In this document: piece by piece, positions 33,187 to 45,720 of the stretch
Position numbering within the stretch: the stretch's first letter is position 1
How the letters are laid out: each line of letters opens with the position of its first letter
Origin: Tetragonia tetragonoides
Taxonomy: Eukaryota; Streptophyta; Magnoliopsida; Caryophyllales; Aizoaceae
NCBI GenBank assembly: GCA_038025085.1
Contig: CM076152.1
Coordinates: 31,251,501-31,315,500 of the forward strand
Length of the DNA: 64,000 nucleotides
Reading direction: 5' to 3'
Made by a program: the position numbers and the translations under genes
The notes under the pieces: generated by a model
The model's input: only the letters and a program-made list of their open reading frames with translations
Databases searched by the model: none
What the model was told of the DNA's origin: nothing

Positions 33187-36100
33187 TTTAGCAGTTTGGA
33201 ATGTGCGGGGTCTCAATGGCCCTACAAAGCAGGATGAAGTCTCCCATTTCTGCTTGAAGAATAAATTGGGGTTTGTTAGCCTTGTGGAGACAAAAATACG
33301 AAAAAATAATTTTCGTTTTTGTCAGAATAAATTGTTTCCTACTTAGGGATCTTTTGTCAATTCAGATTATGACCCTAAAGGGAGAATCTGGGTGGTGTGG
33401 CACCCTGGGTTCTTTCATGTTAGTGTGGAAGTGGCTACAGCTCAGGTTGTGCACTGTTGTGTGACACATAAAGCCACTCAAAGGATGTTTGCTGTCACCA
33501 TAGTCTATGGTTACAACACCATTGAAGAAAGAAAAGATCTATGGGATTTTCTGAAGTCTACAAATGCTTCTGTTGCATTGCCATGGGTAATAATGGGAGA
33601 TTTAAACAGTGTTCTGTTTGTTGATGAAAGAATTAGGGGTAATAAAGTCTCTTTTGCTGAAATTAGAGATTTTCATGATTGTGTGACCACTTGCTAATTT
33701 GTGGAAATGAGAAGAGTGGGCAGCAGATTCACCTGGAGCAATAGGCATGAGCACGGTGCTAGGGTGTTCTCAAAGCTTGACTGGGCTTTTGTTAATGACC
33801 TGTGGATTACACAGTTCCCTGACACAACTACTTATATGCTCCCTGAAGGGATATCAGATCACACTCCTCTCTTTATTCAGTTTTTCCAATATCCTGAGAA
33901 AGGTTTCAAACCATTTAAGTTTTTTGACATGTGGACCAAGGATGACAAGTTTCTTGGCATTGTCGAAGATGAATGGGGATGCTACATTAAAGGGTGTAAG
34001 ATGTTTGGTGTTATGAGGAAACTTAAAAAGCTACAAGCACCTCTTAGAAAATTGAATAAGGATAGATATGGTGATATACAGTGTAAAATTGTGGCTGCAA
34101 GAGAGGAGATGGAAAAATGTCAGCTAGCTCTCCATGCTGATCCATCTAATGTGTTGCTACAAGTTGCTAAAAAAGAGAGTGTTGCTGAATTCAGGAGATG
34201 CTCCAGTGCACAAGAAAGTTTCTGGAGGCAGAAAAGTGAAATTGACTGGATGAAATATGGTGACCAAAACACTAACTATTTTCATGCTGTGATCAAGCAA
34301 AAATCTCATAAAAACAGAATTTCTGTTGTTCATACTGAGAATGATATTCTGGTCACTGACTATGATGAGGTCATACAAACATTTTGTGACTTTTATAATG
34401 GTATGTTGGGGTCTAAAAGCTCCAAAAATATTTGCATTGATCCTGATATTGTGCAAGCTGGCCCTAAGCTTCAGACTGAACACAAGCTCCACCTACTGAA
34501 ACCTTTCTCCAAGGAGGATGTGAGAAATGCTTTGTTCTCTATTCCTTCAATCAAATGCCCAGGGCCGAATGGGTATGGTGCTGGTTTCTTCAAAGCTACC
34601 TGGGAGTTAATTGGAGATGAGATAGCTGCTGCCATTTTGGATTTCTTCAATTCTGGTAAAATTCTCTCTCAACTCAACTCTACTGTTATATCTTTGGTGC
34701 CTAAGGTGGATAATCCCATGAAAGCTAGTGATTATCGTCCTATTGCGTGTTGTAATACCTTGTATAAGGTCATTTCTAAGATGCTTTGCAGTAGGTTGAA
34801 AGATGTCTTACCTGACATAGTACATGAAAATTAGGGTGCTTTTATTAAGGGAAGGAATATTGGTCACAACATTATGATAACACAAGATTTGATACGTATG
34901 TACAATAGAGCCAATATATCCCCTAGATGCATGATGAAAGTTGACCTTAGGAAGGCGTATGACACGGTTGATTGGAATTTTGTAAAAGAAATGATGAGTG
35001 GCCTGGGATTTCCCTCTAAGTTTATAGCTTAGGTAATGGTGTGTGTCTCCACTACAAGCTTTACTCTGAATATCAATGGTAGGCATCATTGGAGATTTAA
35101 GGGTGTGAAAGGGTTGAGACAAGGGGACCCCTTTTCCCCCTTGTTGTTTGTGTTAGTCATAGAATATTTGACAAGATCTCTAAGAGTTGAATGCAACAAG
35201 AATGGTTTCCACTTTCATCCTCAATGCAGAAGTATGAAACTTGTGAATATGACATTTGCTGATGACCTAATGATGTTCTGCCATGGGAATGTTGTCTCTG
35301 TGAGATGTATTATGAATGGGTTTAGGCACTTCTCAGCTGCCACTGGGCTCACAGCAAATACTACAAAGTCTCAGGTTTATGTGGGAGGAGTAAATCAAAG
35401 TGAGAGACACCAGATTGCATCTTTGACAGGCTTCTCTATGGGTAAATTCCCAATGAAATATTTGGGCATGCCCCTCTCACCTACAAAATGGTCGAAACTT
35501 GACTGTCAATTTTTGGTTGATAAAATCACTGCTCGCATTGTTTGTTGGTCATCAAGGCACTTATCCATGGCAGGGAGAGCCCAGCTTATCAATTTAGTAT
35601 TATATTCTATGCATGTATATTGGAACTCAATTTTTATCCTCCCTCAAGCTGTGATCAAGAGTATTGAAAGGGTATGCAGAAACGTTTTATGGGGTCAGAC
35701 ACATGATACACACAAGATACCTTTAATTGCTTGGGATACACTCTGTAAACCAAGGAAATGTGGGGGTCACAATATTAAGAATTGCAAGCTTTGGAACAAA
35801 GCTGTTGTTGCCAAACATCTATGGGCTATTGCAAGCAAAAAGGATAGCCTTTGGGTGAGGTGGATACATGCTATCTATCTGAAGGGGCGTGATCTGTATG
35901 CATACAAGGTACCTGCAGATTGTAGTTGGTACTGGAGAAAAGTCATGAAGCTGAGAGGAGCAACAGATGGTGTTTTTGATGGGGATACCTGGCCTGCAGA
36001 CAACCATGGGAATTATACTATTGAGCTGGGATACAAGTTACTCATTGGGGAGCAAAATCGTTTTACACACTGTGGAATTGCTTGGGGGAGATACAATATC

Positions 36101-36568
36101 CAAAAGCATGCTTGTTACTTGTGGTTGGTGATGCATGGAAAGCTCCTTACCAGAGATAGGTTGATTGCAATGAATATTCATGTGCTAGATGATGCTTGTC
36201 CCCTGTGTCTAGAGGCTAGAGAGAGTGTTTCACACTTATTTTTCTCCTGTAAAGTCACTCAGTAAGTCCTACAATATATGAGCTCCTGGGTGGGTATACC
36301 CTTGTGGCCGAAGGAATACAGCAGATGGCCTACCTGGATTCACAAGAGGAAAGGGAGCAAACAGAGAAAGCTGGCCCTTAATGCACTTTGCGCAGCAGGA
36401 TCCTATCACATTTGGATTGCCAGGAACAGAATGATTTTTACAACACAGAAGCAGGATGCAGCACAGATTAAAGCCACTCTGCGTATTAGGTTTGATAGTC
36501 TAGGGTTTTCTGAAATTAAGTCAAGTGATATTAGGTTGTTTGCATGTTTAACTAGCACAATGGCTTGA
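33173..36568 (+). pseudogene. LINE ORF2 (endonuclease, RT)
   Basis: One continuous frame of 1,131 codons broken by five nonsense codons (33344, 33695, 34832, 35030, 36263) and no frameshift. AP-like endonuclease motifs are VWNVRGLN, LVETK, GDLNSV and SDHTPLF. RT motifs are PIKCPGPNG-type (SIKCPGPNG), DYRPIACCN, VDLRKAYDTV, GLRQGDPFSPLLF and FADDLMMF (active-site FADD intact). zf-RVT ends in ACPLCLEARESVSHLFFSC. At least two stops fit loss of CAG/TGG codons by C-to-T change. No RNase H domain is present. Confidence 0.9.
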
Positions 36569-36721
36569 GGTATTACTACAGTGCACCCTTCCTTGAAGGT
36601 GGTATTGTACTATATCGCTCCCATTTGTGCTTTGTATGAGTTGAACTTTTGGTTGGTTAATATTTGGTAATAAAAAGCTCTTTTTATACCCAAAAAAAAA
36701 AAAAAAAACTAACCTCATTAA

Positions 36722-37047
36722 TATTGTTTTTTAGAGATATATTTTTAGTACTTATTGTTAAATATAAAGTTTTTATTTAGAAAATCTTTTTCAAAGAAGT
36801 CTAGTAGGATTAGAATTCTTTGTTTTATGGAATTCATATTTTGCTTGGAAAATAAACTACCGTATTCTAATCATAATTGGTTTCTAGGTGGTTTAAGCTG
36901 CCATTCTAAGACAATTACACAAACCTTTTTAACTTATGGAATCACAAAGCAAAAACGTGAATATTAATTTAGTGATTTCAAAGAGACGTCCTAACAGTTA
37001 CGCTCAAAATTTCCACTCATGTTCCATCCACTGTTATCTCGGTGCAC
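36722..37047. other. unit B spacer
   Basis: Continues the pre-LINE sequence; aligns with 11018-11344 of unit A. No gene. Confidence 0.55.
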
Positions 37048-37224
37048 TACGGGCATGTTCTTTTAGACTGAAAATTGGATACTGGAATAAACTGGAGAAA
37101 ACTCGAACTTTTAACTGGAAACTGGAACAATTTGAGAAAAACTGAAACTTACTGGAAAAAACTGGAGAAAATTTAAACCTTTGCATTTATGTATTTTTTT
37201 TATCATTTGGAATATAGTTTTACG

Positions 37225-37290
<66 letters not shown>

Positions 37291-37333
37291 TTTATTAAAT
37301 TTTATTAATATAATAATAATAATAATAATAATA

Positions 37334-37425
<92 letters not shown>

Positions 37426-37843
37426 CATCATCATTATTACTATTACTAGAATTATAATTATTAATACTACTATTATTTTTTATTATTATTACAATGGGTA
37501 CATCAATGTGGAACAGATGGAGTAGATAATAAAAATGGGTATTTTTCAAAAGTGATTTAAATATATATGCAATATATATTTATTTATTAATATTTAAATA
37601 AATAATACTTCTTTTTTTGATAGATTAGATAAAGCATACTTAGTTACTATATTTATTATGCTAAAATATTAAATTGGGATAAACTGGAGAAACAGGAGAA
37701 AACTGGAACAAACCAGAATAAACTGGAGAAAACTGGAACAAATTGAAACTTTTAATTGGAAACTGAAAAAAACTGGAAAAATTTGAAAAAAAAGTAGAGA
37801 AAACTGGAACCTACTGGAATCTAGTCTAAAAAATATGTCCGTA
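37048..37843. mobile_element. second TIR element with AAT/ATT core (unit B)
   Basis: Ends TACGGGCATGTTCTTTTAGAC and, reversed, CTACGGACATATTTTTTAGAC. Core (AAT)n 37226-37288, then (AAT)n to (ATT)n from 37313 to 37426. Orthologous to 11345-12046. Confidence 0.65.
37226..37426. repeat. (AAT)n/(ATT)n microsatellite
   Basis: AAT runs on the left and ATT runs on the right can fold back; poly-Asn, Ile and Tyr frames are artefacts. Confidence 0.95.
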
Positions 37844-38257
37844 GTTGTTCGAGCTTGCTCTTCTCATAATGTTTCATTGTACCACATTAGCTTGCTAAGA
37901 AACATTCTTGTAAGATTTATTTGTTATAGTATATGACTGCCTTAATGAGTTGTTTGGAACTTCAATTTCGAGATTAAATTCAGGTTGTACGGCTCAGTAG
38001 TAGATTATGGTTTATTATTCTTGAGTTTGGTTTACGATTTTTAGTGGAATTCGGAAAATCCCCGAGAGTCGTGGTTTTACTTGTTGGTGGACCGCAAGAA
38101 GGTTTCCACGTAAAAATCTATTTTTGTTTATTTATTGCTTTGTTAAATGGCGTTGCTAGTAACAAGATAGTAATTACTAGGTTAACAGATATTGTTTATA
38201 TTGATAAATCCATCCGCGAAAAAATCGAAAAACTCTTATAAACTCAATTCACCCCTC
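37844..38257. other. unit B spacer
   Basis: Aligns with 12047-12422 of unit A. Non-coding. Confidence 0.5.
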
Positions 38258-38658
38258 TTGAGGGTGCGTTCTTTAGGGTTAAACTTATCAGAACTGAACT
38301 AAATTGAACACCACTTAACTGAACTGGACACCACTAAAGTGAATTGAACACAACTTGATATGTGACACAAAAAGTATGTTTTTGAATTCAGCAACACTGA
38401 ACTGAATATTACTTGTCTGAAATGGGAATCCAGGTTTATCTTTACATTGAACTTTATAAGCTTTGACCACTTATTTGTTAAAAGTTACAAAGTTTTACAA
38501 TGTGACAATAACATTGCTAGATTCATTTTAAATAGTATTTTCATAATATCATCTTATTATAAGTTCTATAATTATGAAACCATAAATATTCATGGTAAAA
38601 GTAGTGTCTTGGAGATCGTGAAAAGTCCAATGTAAAGATAAACTTGGGACGGAGGGAG
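38258..38658. mobile_element. fused remnants of TIR MITE and Stowaway MITE (unit B)
   Basis: The left part (38258-38430) is the ACTGAACTGAA MITE of unit A without its right end; it joins directly to the Stowaway interior, which ends GGGACGGAGGGAG at 38658. A deletion of about 330 bases relative to unit A removed the right TIR of one MITE and the left TIR of the other. Confidence 0.65.
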
Positions 38659-38699
38659 TACACTATATTTCTTGTGCTCCCTGCGTCCTAGTTCTTTAT

Positions 38700-40323
38700 T
38701 CTATTTTTATTTTTTTGGTTAATGTGATTCCATCCTTTAAATTAGCTTACTGTAAGGTTACAAGAAGGTTTGAATGTCCTCCCTCTGAGGTCATCAACAT
38801 ATACACTTGTACAAAAGCGGGGAGGGTGGTTAAGTTTAATTACATCATCATGCCTAAAATCATCTCCCACACAGGTTTTTGCCAAAATATCTGCGAGCTT
38901 GTTCGTCTCTCTAACTTTGTGTTCATAGATCACTGTCTTTAGTAGTCCTTCGTACCTCCTGCAGTCCAAAATAATATTAGCCAAGTTAGACATAGCGCCA
39001 TTACTGTTGTTCAAAAGAACAATCACTTGGAGACAATCCGAATTAAGAATGACATGTGTCCATTGTAGTTGAACTACGAGTTGTAATCCTTCTCTTATAA
39101 TGCACAATTCTGCATGAAGAACTGAGGATCACCTGCTTCTTCGTTGAAGATCCATTAGCTATCAGCCTTTTTCGTCTCTGAAAACCCCAGCATTACCTGC
39201 ATAACTAGAATATTTTGCTACTACTGCATCTGTATTTAGCATCAACCAACCAGAGGGAGGGGGAGTCCAGCCCACTTGAATCACCTGGGTAAGGTTCTTT
39301 GGTTGAAAGGGATTATGCCAGGCAGCAAGCTCCCAAGCTTTATTTCAGCAGGTTTTAACCCACACTTCCCAAGGAATCAGGTTTTGCTCAAAAACAAATC
39401 TATTTCTCCTAAGCCAGATATACCAAAGACGCATCCCCAAACAAATAGACGAAGACATTCAATTGTCACGGGAAGTAGAGAGAAGGTTAACTTTGAGCCA
39501 CTCTTGGAGGGGTAATGCAAAGAAGGTGTCAGGCAGGGGTATAGTATCCCAAATTTCACGTGCAAAGCTACAATCTCTAAGAGGATGCAATGAATTTTCA
39601 TAGCTATCATTACACATAGGGCAAGCATTATCATTCACAATTTGTCTATCAAAAAGAGTAGTTTTGTGAGCAATTCTATCCCACCAAGCCAACAAAACAA
39701 AGACCTGAATATTAGGGGTGCAAGGCAGTTTCCAAATCCAATCAAGATTATCATCATCACAAACATTAAGCTGCATGAAGTCATCATAAGCTTCAGCAAT
39801 ACTGAATTTCCCTTTGTGAGCAAGATTGCAAAAGGAAAAATCATGATTGTCATGAACAGGGAGAGGGAGTTGTCAATGCTGTCAATATATTCAGCAGGTA
39901 GATTAAAGGAAATGTTATTGAAGCACCACTTGCCCCCAAAAATAAGGTCCTTAACTCTCATGGTATACTCATGCTCAAGTAGGGGATCAAAAAGGAGGTC
40001 CTCGACGGGACCCAAGCCAAACCAGTTATCAAACCAAACAAAAATAAATTTCTCATTACCAACCATTCACTGGGTATTCTTAAAAAATAAGTCCTAAACT
40101 TTGCCTAATCCTTTCTAAATATGAGACCCTTTTTTGAAACTGATTTTCCTCTTCTTCTCAATGATACACTTAGCTTGTAGACAGTTAGTAACAAGGTTAT
40201 CTTTATTCCATTTTTGTGCAACGAAATTTCATTTTAATCTTTTCATTTCCTCATTTGGTAAAAAAAGAAAAGCTCTTTGGCAATTGTTGGCTCCCTGCCC
40301 TCTCATTACTTCAGGTATCCTTA
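38700..40323 (-). pseudogene. LINE ORF2 3' fragment (unit B)
   Basis: Paralogue of 13053-14570: zf-RVT blocks WIWKLPCTPNIQVFVLLAWW and ACPMCNDSYENSLHPLRDC, RNase H remnant HVILNSDCLQVIVLL and a LADILAKTC end. It extends to 40323 with a REPTIAKELFFF-like piece that unit A lost at the MULE-like insertion. 5'-truncated, multiply frameshifted. Confidence 0.8.
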
Positions 40324-41102
40324 GCTCCCCCTGTCGTCCCAATTGTTGCTTTCTTGTTCAAATACTGACACATTTTGAGTTCTTTTATTCTTGAGAATTT
40401 TTACTTTTTATTTATATGTATGTATTTTTTTTATACTCAATTTTACTTAGTAAGATGAAGTTTTTGGCTTTGGATGTGTGTTTGTTAGTTGGTGATTAAC
40501 TGTTCACATATAGTTTCATTACCAGGTTTCTAAGCTCACTTGTTACTCTCTAATTTTATCGACTATAAATTTCTTGTTCAAAGTGCAATGCCAAGTCATT
40601 CCTGTCGCCGAAATTTTTTTGCCGGAGGGCAGGGAATCTTATTTAATTGGCGAATAATATAACTTTGTGGTAAAAGCGCAACTGGTAAATTTCTGTGTTA
40701 TTTCCATCTATTTCTCCTATGATAACTACCAATAATATTTTGAAGAGTATATCACAACTAAGGTGGGATTTTCGCCTACTATTGAGATGTTTTTGTCAAT
40801 TTCTTCTACAGAACCTCTGATAAAGCACGGTACTTTCCAATGCTAGAGTGAAAAGAGCTTGATGGGGCTTGTGTTTTTCGAAATAGAAAGTATGAATATT
40901 GATCGATTAGCTTTATGGTCTCTTTGTAATGTTAATCAGAGCATTCCCATCTAAATGTAATATTAGACAAGACACTTTGAGTTTAAATTTATGAATTTTT
41001 CAGATTTTAACTAGAAATCTGTTAACCACTATCGCCCTTAACTCTTCTATAACGTTTTCCTATCAAAAAAGAAAAAAAGATAACCTTTTCTATATACCTT
41101 AT
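40324..41102. other. unit C leader, non-coding
   Basis: Aligns with 21975-23935 minus the MULE. It holds the empty MULE target site at 40401-40409. No gene. Confidence 0.55.
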
Positions 41103-41113
41103 GTTAATGCAGC

Positions 41114-44100
41114 ATTTTTTTTTTTTTTGATAATTGAGGAGACACTTTTATTGATAGAGATCCAAATTACAATCTCTTACAAAGTTCTCCAAATTGTACA
41201 CCCAACAAGTATCCATCCTCAAGAATCTCCCCACCTTCTAGGAAGGGTTGAGATTGAGAGGATTTCCTTTACCACTGAGAGGTACCCATACAAGGCTACA
41301 TAACAGTAAGATCAGAAAAGAACTAAAAATAAAAGAACTCCAGAAACTATTTAGCACAGTAGCAGTTCTAGAACCACGCCAGAAATTCCTCTTTTCTCTC
41401 CAAGCCTTGTTTAGCTAGTTGATCTGCAACTTCATTTCCACTCCTTGGCTTGTGAATAATTTTGATTTTTGGCCACCAACCTTTGATCGCTCTAATAAAG
41501 TTCAACGCAAAGCGCACTCCTAATGGTCCTCCTTGTGCAGCATTACTCCACAGAACTGCATTCTTAGAGTCAGACTCTATGATTATGTCAAAGTGCAAGA
41601 TCCAAGACTTTTGCATTGTGAGTTCTAATGCTCGAAAGATAGCCAGTACTTCTGCTTTATTGATCTCGTCTACCATGACCTGACCCGAGAATAGGCATCT
41701 GAAGTTCTCATTCTATTCCCGCAAACTCCTGCAACTGCACATCTACCATTTTTACACGAGGCGTCCACGTTCCATTTGACACTGCCCCTAGGAGGCTACC
41801 ACCATACTTGCCTTAAATGTTCTGATCTTTAAACACGATGGATTATTTAAGACATCCTGCGGAGTGTACGGAAACATTTCGTCCCAACTCTTAGCCCACC
41901 AGCCAAGACGAATCAAAGCCAGATCAAAAATTTCATCCTCCGAGCAGCGTTTCTCACAGAATATCCTATTGTTGCGCTCCTTCCAAATTGACCAAGTTAC
42001 CACAAACAGGAAAGTTATCCAGACTTTCCGAAAATGTTCTCCCGAGACTAATGAACACCATTGTTGAAAAAAATCCATCATGTCGGCTGGACAGCACCAT
42101 TGTAAGTTCCATACCTCGAGTCATTTACTCCATAGTCTGTTCGCAAACCTGCAATGGATCAATAAATGGTTCACAGATTCATCCTCCGAACCACAAAGCA
42201 CACACGTTGGGTTAGGAATCCCCTGTACCCTCATTCTAATCAATCGATCTTTTGTTTTCAAACGACCCAAGCAAGCTAGCCAAACAAAGATTTCAATCTT
42301 GGGAGGAGCTAACCCTTGCCAAATTCCTTTTATTGCTTCATGAACCTGTGTTTCTCCCGCTTCCTTAAGCTTTTCTCTCACTGATTTCACCGAAAATTCT
42401 CCTTACTACTGAATCACCACATGACTCTGTCATCAGCCCCAGGGTTTAGATGTTACTTCCTTTAAACTTGTCAATAATTCAGCCTTTTGTAGTTCCTCCC
42501 ATTCAAAAAGATTTCTTCTCCAGCAGAAGCTCCAAATCCACTCCATTCCATCCCAGAGTCCCTTCTCTTCAATGTTGGAATTTTGTTGAGTCGATATCGA
42601 GAAGAGCCTTGGGAATTTTTGCTTGAGGGGTTCAGCGTGCAACCACGGCTCTAGCCAAAGTTTTGTGGAATTGCCTCTCCCAATATTACGCAGTATCCAT
42701 TGCTTAAAAATCTCTTTCACAATAGAATTATTAATAAGGCAGTTAACTATATCTTTCCAAACTCCTCCTTGCTTTAAAATAGGAAAATCCTCAACAGATT
42801 ATATACTTTCCATTTTGTATTTATACTTCACCACATCTCGCCATAGTCCCCCATCTCCTTCTAAGAAACGCCATACCCATTTACTTAATAGTGCCACATT
42901 GAAATTCTTTACGGAACCCACTCCCTAACCACCTCTATTTTTTGGATATTCAATCATGCTCCAATTTACCATACAAAGAGCCTTCTTTCCTTCGGAGTTT
43001 CCCAACCACAAAAAATCTCTCTGGAGTTTGATCATTTTTTTTAGGACTCCTGTTGGCACCTTAAAAAGAGACAAATAATAAAGAGGCGGATTACTCAGAG
43101 CAGATTTAATGAGTTCTAATCTACCTCCTATTGATAATAGCTTGCCCTTCCAAGATGCTAATCTTCCTTCCATTCTCTCAATCACAGGTCTCCAGAACTC
43201 CATGCTTCGCGGATTAGCTCCCAAAGGCAGCCCCAAATATTCTATTGGCAATTTCTCCTCTCGACAATGCAACTCTTCAGCTAATTTTTCCACCCAACTC
43301 ATCTCGACATTAATTCCAATCAGCGAACATTTATGACAAATAATCTTGAGCCCTGAAGCAAGGTGAAATGAAATTAGCAACAGTTTAACAACATCTAGGT
43401 ACTTCGTCTTTGCGGGGCAAAACACGATGGTGTCGTCCGCAAATTGAAGATGGGAGAACGGAGGACCCCTAAAGCCGGGGTTACTCCACGTAAAACGCCC
43501 TTCTTAGCTGCCTTGGAGAATAAGCAGCTAAGGAACTCCGCTGCCAAGTTGAATAAAAACGGGGAAAGGGGATCCCCTTGTCTCAATCCCCTACCCATTT
43601 TAAATGGCTTTGTAGGTGACGCGTTGATCAGGATTGAAGCTGAGGCAGAACTTAGACACCACCGAATCCATTGTCGCCACTGCTGAGGAAAATTCATGCT
43701 CGCCATCACCTTGTCAAGGAATGACCAGGATAGAGAATCATACGCCTTATGAAAGTCCAGTTTCCATATACAGATTTTTTCTTTTCTCCTTTTGGCTGAG
43801 TCATTGATCTCGTTAGCAACAAGTACACCATCCAGGCTTTGACGGTCACTTATAAAAGCTGACTGCGTATTTTCGACGATCGAGTTCATCACCCCTTTCA
43901 TTCTGTTCGACAACACTTTTGCAAGAATTGTATATAACGCCCCTATCATGTTGATAGGGCGGAAGTCTTTTAGCTCTAGCGAGCAATCAATCTTCGGAAT
44001 CAAGCTAATTAGAGCCACGTTCATGCTTGTTGGGAACCTTCCTTAGCCTAAAAATCATTCATAAATTTGATCACCTCTCCCTTAAGTAACTTCCATGCCT

Positions 44101-44977
44101 TTTTTATGAAATTAAAATTAAATCCATCAGGCCCTGGTGCCTTATTTGGATCACAATCTCTCTCTGCATTCTCTATTTCTTCTTCACTGAATTTCCCCAC
44201 CAGTATCTCTGCTTCCTCCTCTGAGATTTTCTTAACATCAACGTTCTCAAAAAAAGCCTAGACCCATACTCCTCAGTGAAAATTTTTCGAAAATATTTCA
44301 CTGTCACACGTTTAATGTCTGCGGTCCTCTCAAATTGTTTACCTTTCAGTGTATGCTTGGTCAGCTCATTTTTTCTCCTCCTACTCGAAGCAATTACATG
44401 AAAGAATTTTGTATTTTTGTCCCCCATTTTTCTCCATTTCACTCGTGACATCTGTGCCCAATAAGTTTCTCTCCTTTTATACCATCTCCACAACTCTGCT
44501 ATGTCACAGCTTCGTTTGCGCAATTCATCACCATCCAGTGCTCTTGCCTCTGCCAATTTATCCCATCTCTCAATTGCCTTTTCTAACTCTTCTATTTTTT
44601 CCCCCATATCTCCAAACTCACCTTTATTCCATTCTTTTATCTTATTTTTCAGATTCTTCAGTTTCTCCCCCACATGAGATACCACAAGCTCTTCTTTGTC
44701 CAGTTCCTCACCCTACTCCTTTTCCACCATCTTCATAAACTTCGGATCATCAAGCCAGCAATCAAGGAATTTAAATGTTTTAGGTCCCCAATTATAAGCT
44801 TCTAACTGGACAAGCAGAGGACAGTGATCTGACAATCCACGTCGCAGAGAAGTTGCAGATAGATAAGGCCATATTGATACACACTCTGTGTTGACAAATA
44901 CTCTATCCAGCTTGCTCATTGAATTTGATCTAAACCACGTAAATTTTCCTCCTTTTAATTCAATTTCTAGCAGTTGC
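41114..44977 (-). mobile_element. 5'-truncated L1-like LINE
   Basis: Minus strand; its poly(A) is the T-run at 41115-41128. The target duplication GTTAATGCAGC flanks it (41103-41113 and 44978-44988); units A and B show the site uninterrupted (ATGTTAATGCAGCTTGTTTT at 23930 in B). 3.86 kb; ORF1 and most of the endonuclease are missing at the 5' end. Confidence 0.92.
41368..44977 (-). pseudogene. LINE ORF2 (partial endonuclease, RT, zf-RVT, RNase H)
   Basis: In order on the minus strand: endonuclease end GKFTWFRSNSMSKLDRVFVN and SDHCPLLV (44713-44977); connector KWRKMGDKNTKFFH; RT with DFRPINMIGALYTILAK, LDFHKAYDSLSW, GLRQGDPLSPFLF and FADDTIVF (FADD intact, near 43430); zf-RVT with WQGLAPPKIEIFVWLACLGRL and CVLCGSEDESVNHLLIHC; RNase H with EINKAEVLAIFRALEL (E), IESDSKNAV (D) and GNEVADQLAKQG (D). 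At least six frameshifts/stops make it inactive. Confidence 0.88.
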
Positions 44978-45179
44978 GTTAATGCAGCTTGTTTTAGCAA
45001 TTGATTTTACTTGTACAATGATACAAATAATCATTGTTTCAAGTTGAAGTAGGGCCTAATACCATTGAGCTGTATTTTGCCTACCCCATTGTGTTTGAAT
45101 AGCCACTCAGGCCAAGCTGGGATTTCTATTCAAATAAAGAAATTATGTATGATCATATGGCCTGCGCCTACCTTGTTAT

Positions 45180-45720
45180 GCAGAACTCGAGCTACGTCTC
45201 AAGGTTAAGTCATCGTTGGTTGGGTCTCAGGGCTCGGCGGGGCTACGAGAACCGAAACAATCTTCATCCCCAACTGAACATTTGCTCGTTTTCAGTAATA
45301 ATTTCATGTGATGAATGCGGTCAAGCGACCTCTTTCAACATTTCTTTTGTTCCTCTTTTTGGGTCAATATAGCTCCCGAGATAGGACAGCTAAGCCGGCT
45401 TGACACACTTGTATTAACAGCACCAATTTGACTCGCTGGAATTCTGAACTTCCCATTGGCTGATATCATAAAGCGTAACGACAACAACTTGAGTGGTGAG
45501 CTTCCCTCAGTGATCTCCGGCCTCGCAGTGTCCCGCCTTCCCCCGAATGATCGGTACGGCGGTTAGGCATCCTTAAAACTCTCTGAACTTCTGAAGTTGA
45601 AGAACAACTCTATCACTGGAAGGATCCTCAGGCATTTCAGAACTTGGCCAGTCTACGAAAACTCTTTCGGGAATGAACAAATTATCAGGCAGCATTCCAG
45701 GTGAACTATTTGTTAGGAGC
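45180..45720 (+). pseudogene. LRR receptor-like kinase remnant (unit C)
   Basis: Contains the TTGGTTGGGTCTCAGGGCT block, then LNFPLADIIKRNDNNLSGEL and PSVISGL, and LSELLKLKNNSITGRIL. These LRR phrases fit the HAESA/RLK5-like ectodomain style. Stops and frameshifts throughout; no kinase domain. Confidence 0.55.

Larger units (their letters stand above)
31763..36705 (+). mobile_element. near full-length L1-like LINE
   Basis: Flanked by a 16-bp duplication AAACTAACCTCATTAA (31747-31762 and 36706-36721), with the empty site in unit A (CAAAATAACCTAATTAATATTG near 11000). It ends in an A-run of about 17 preceded by TTTTTATACCC. The 5' leader of about 70 bases, two overlapping ORFs and the poly(A) tail make it essentially complete (4.94 kb). 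ORF1 has one stop and one frameshift; ORF2 has only in-frame stops. Confidence 0.92.
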
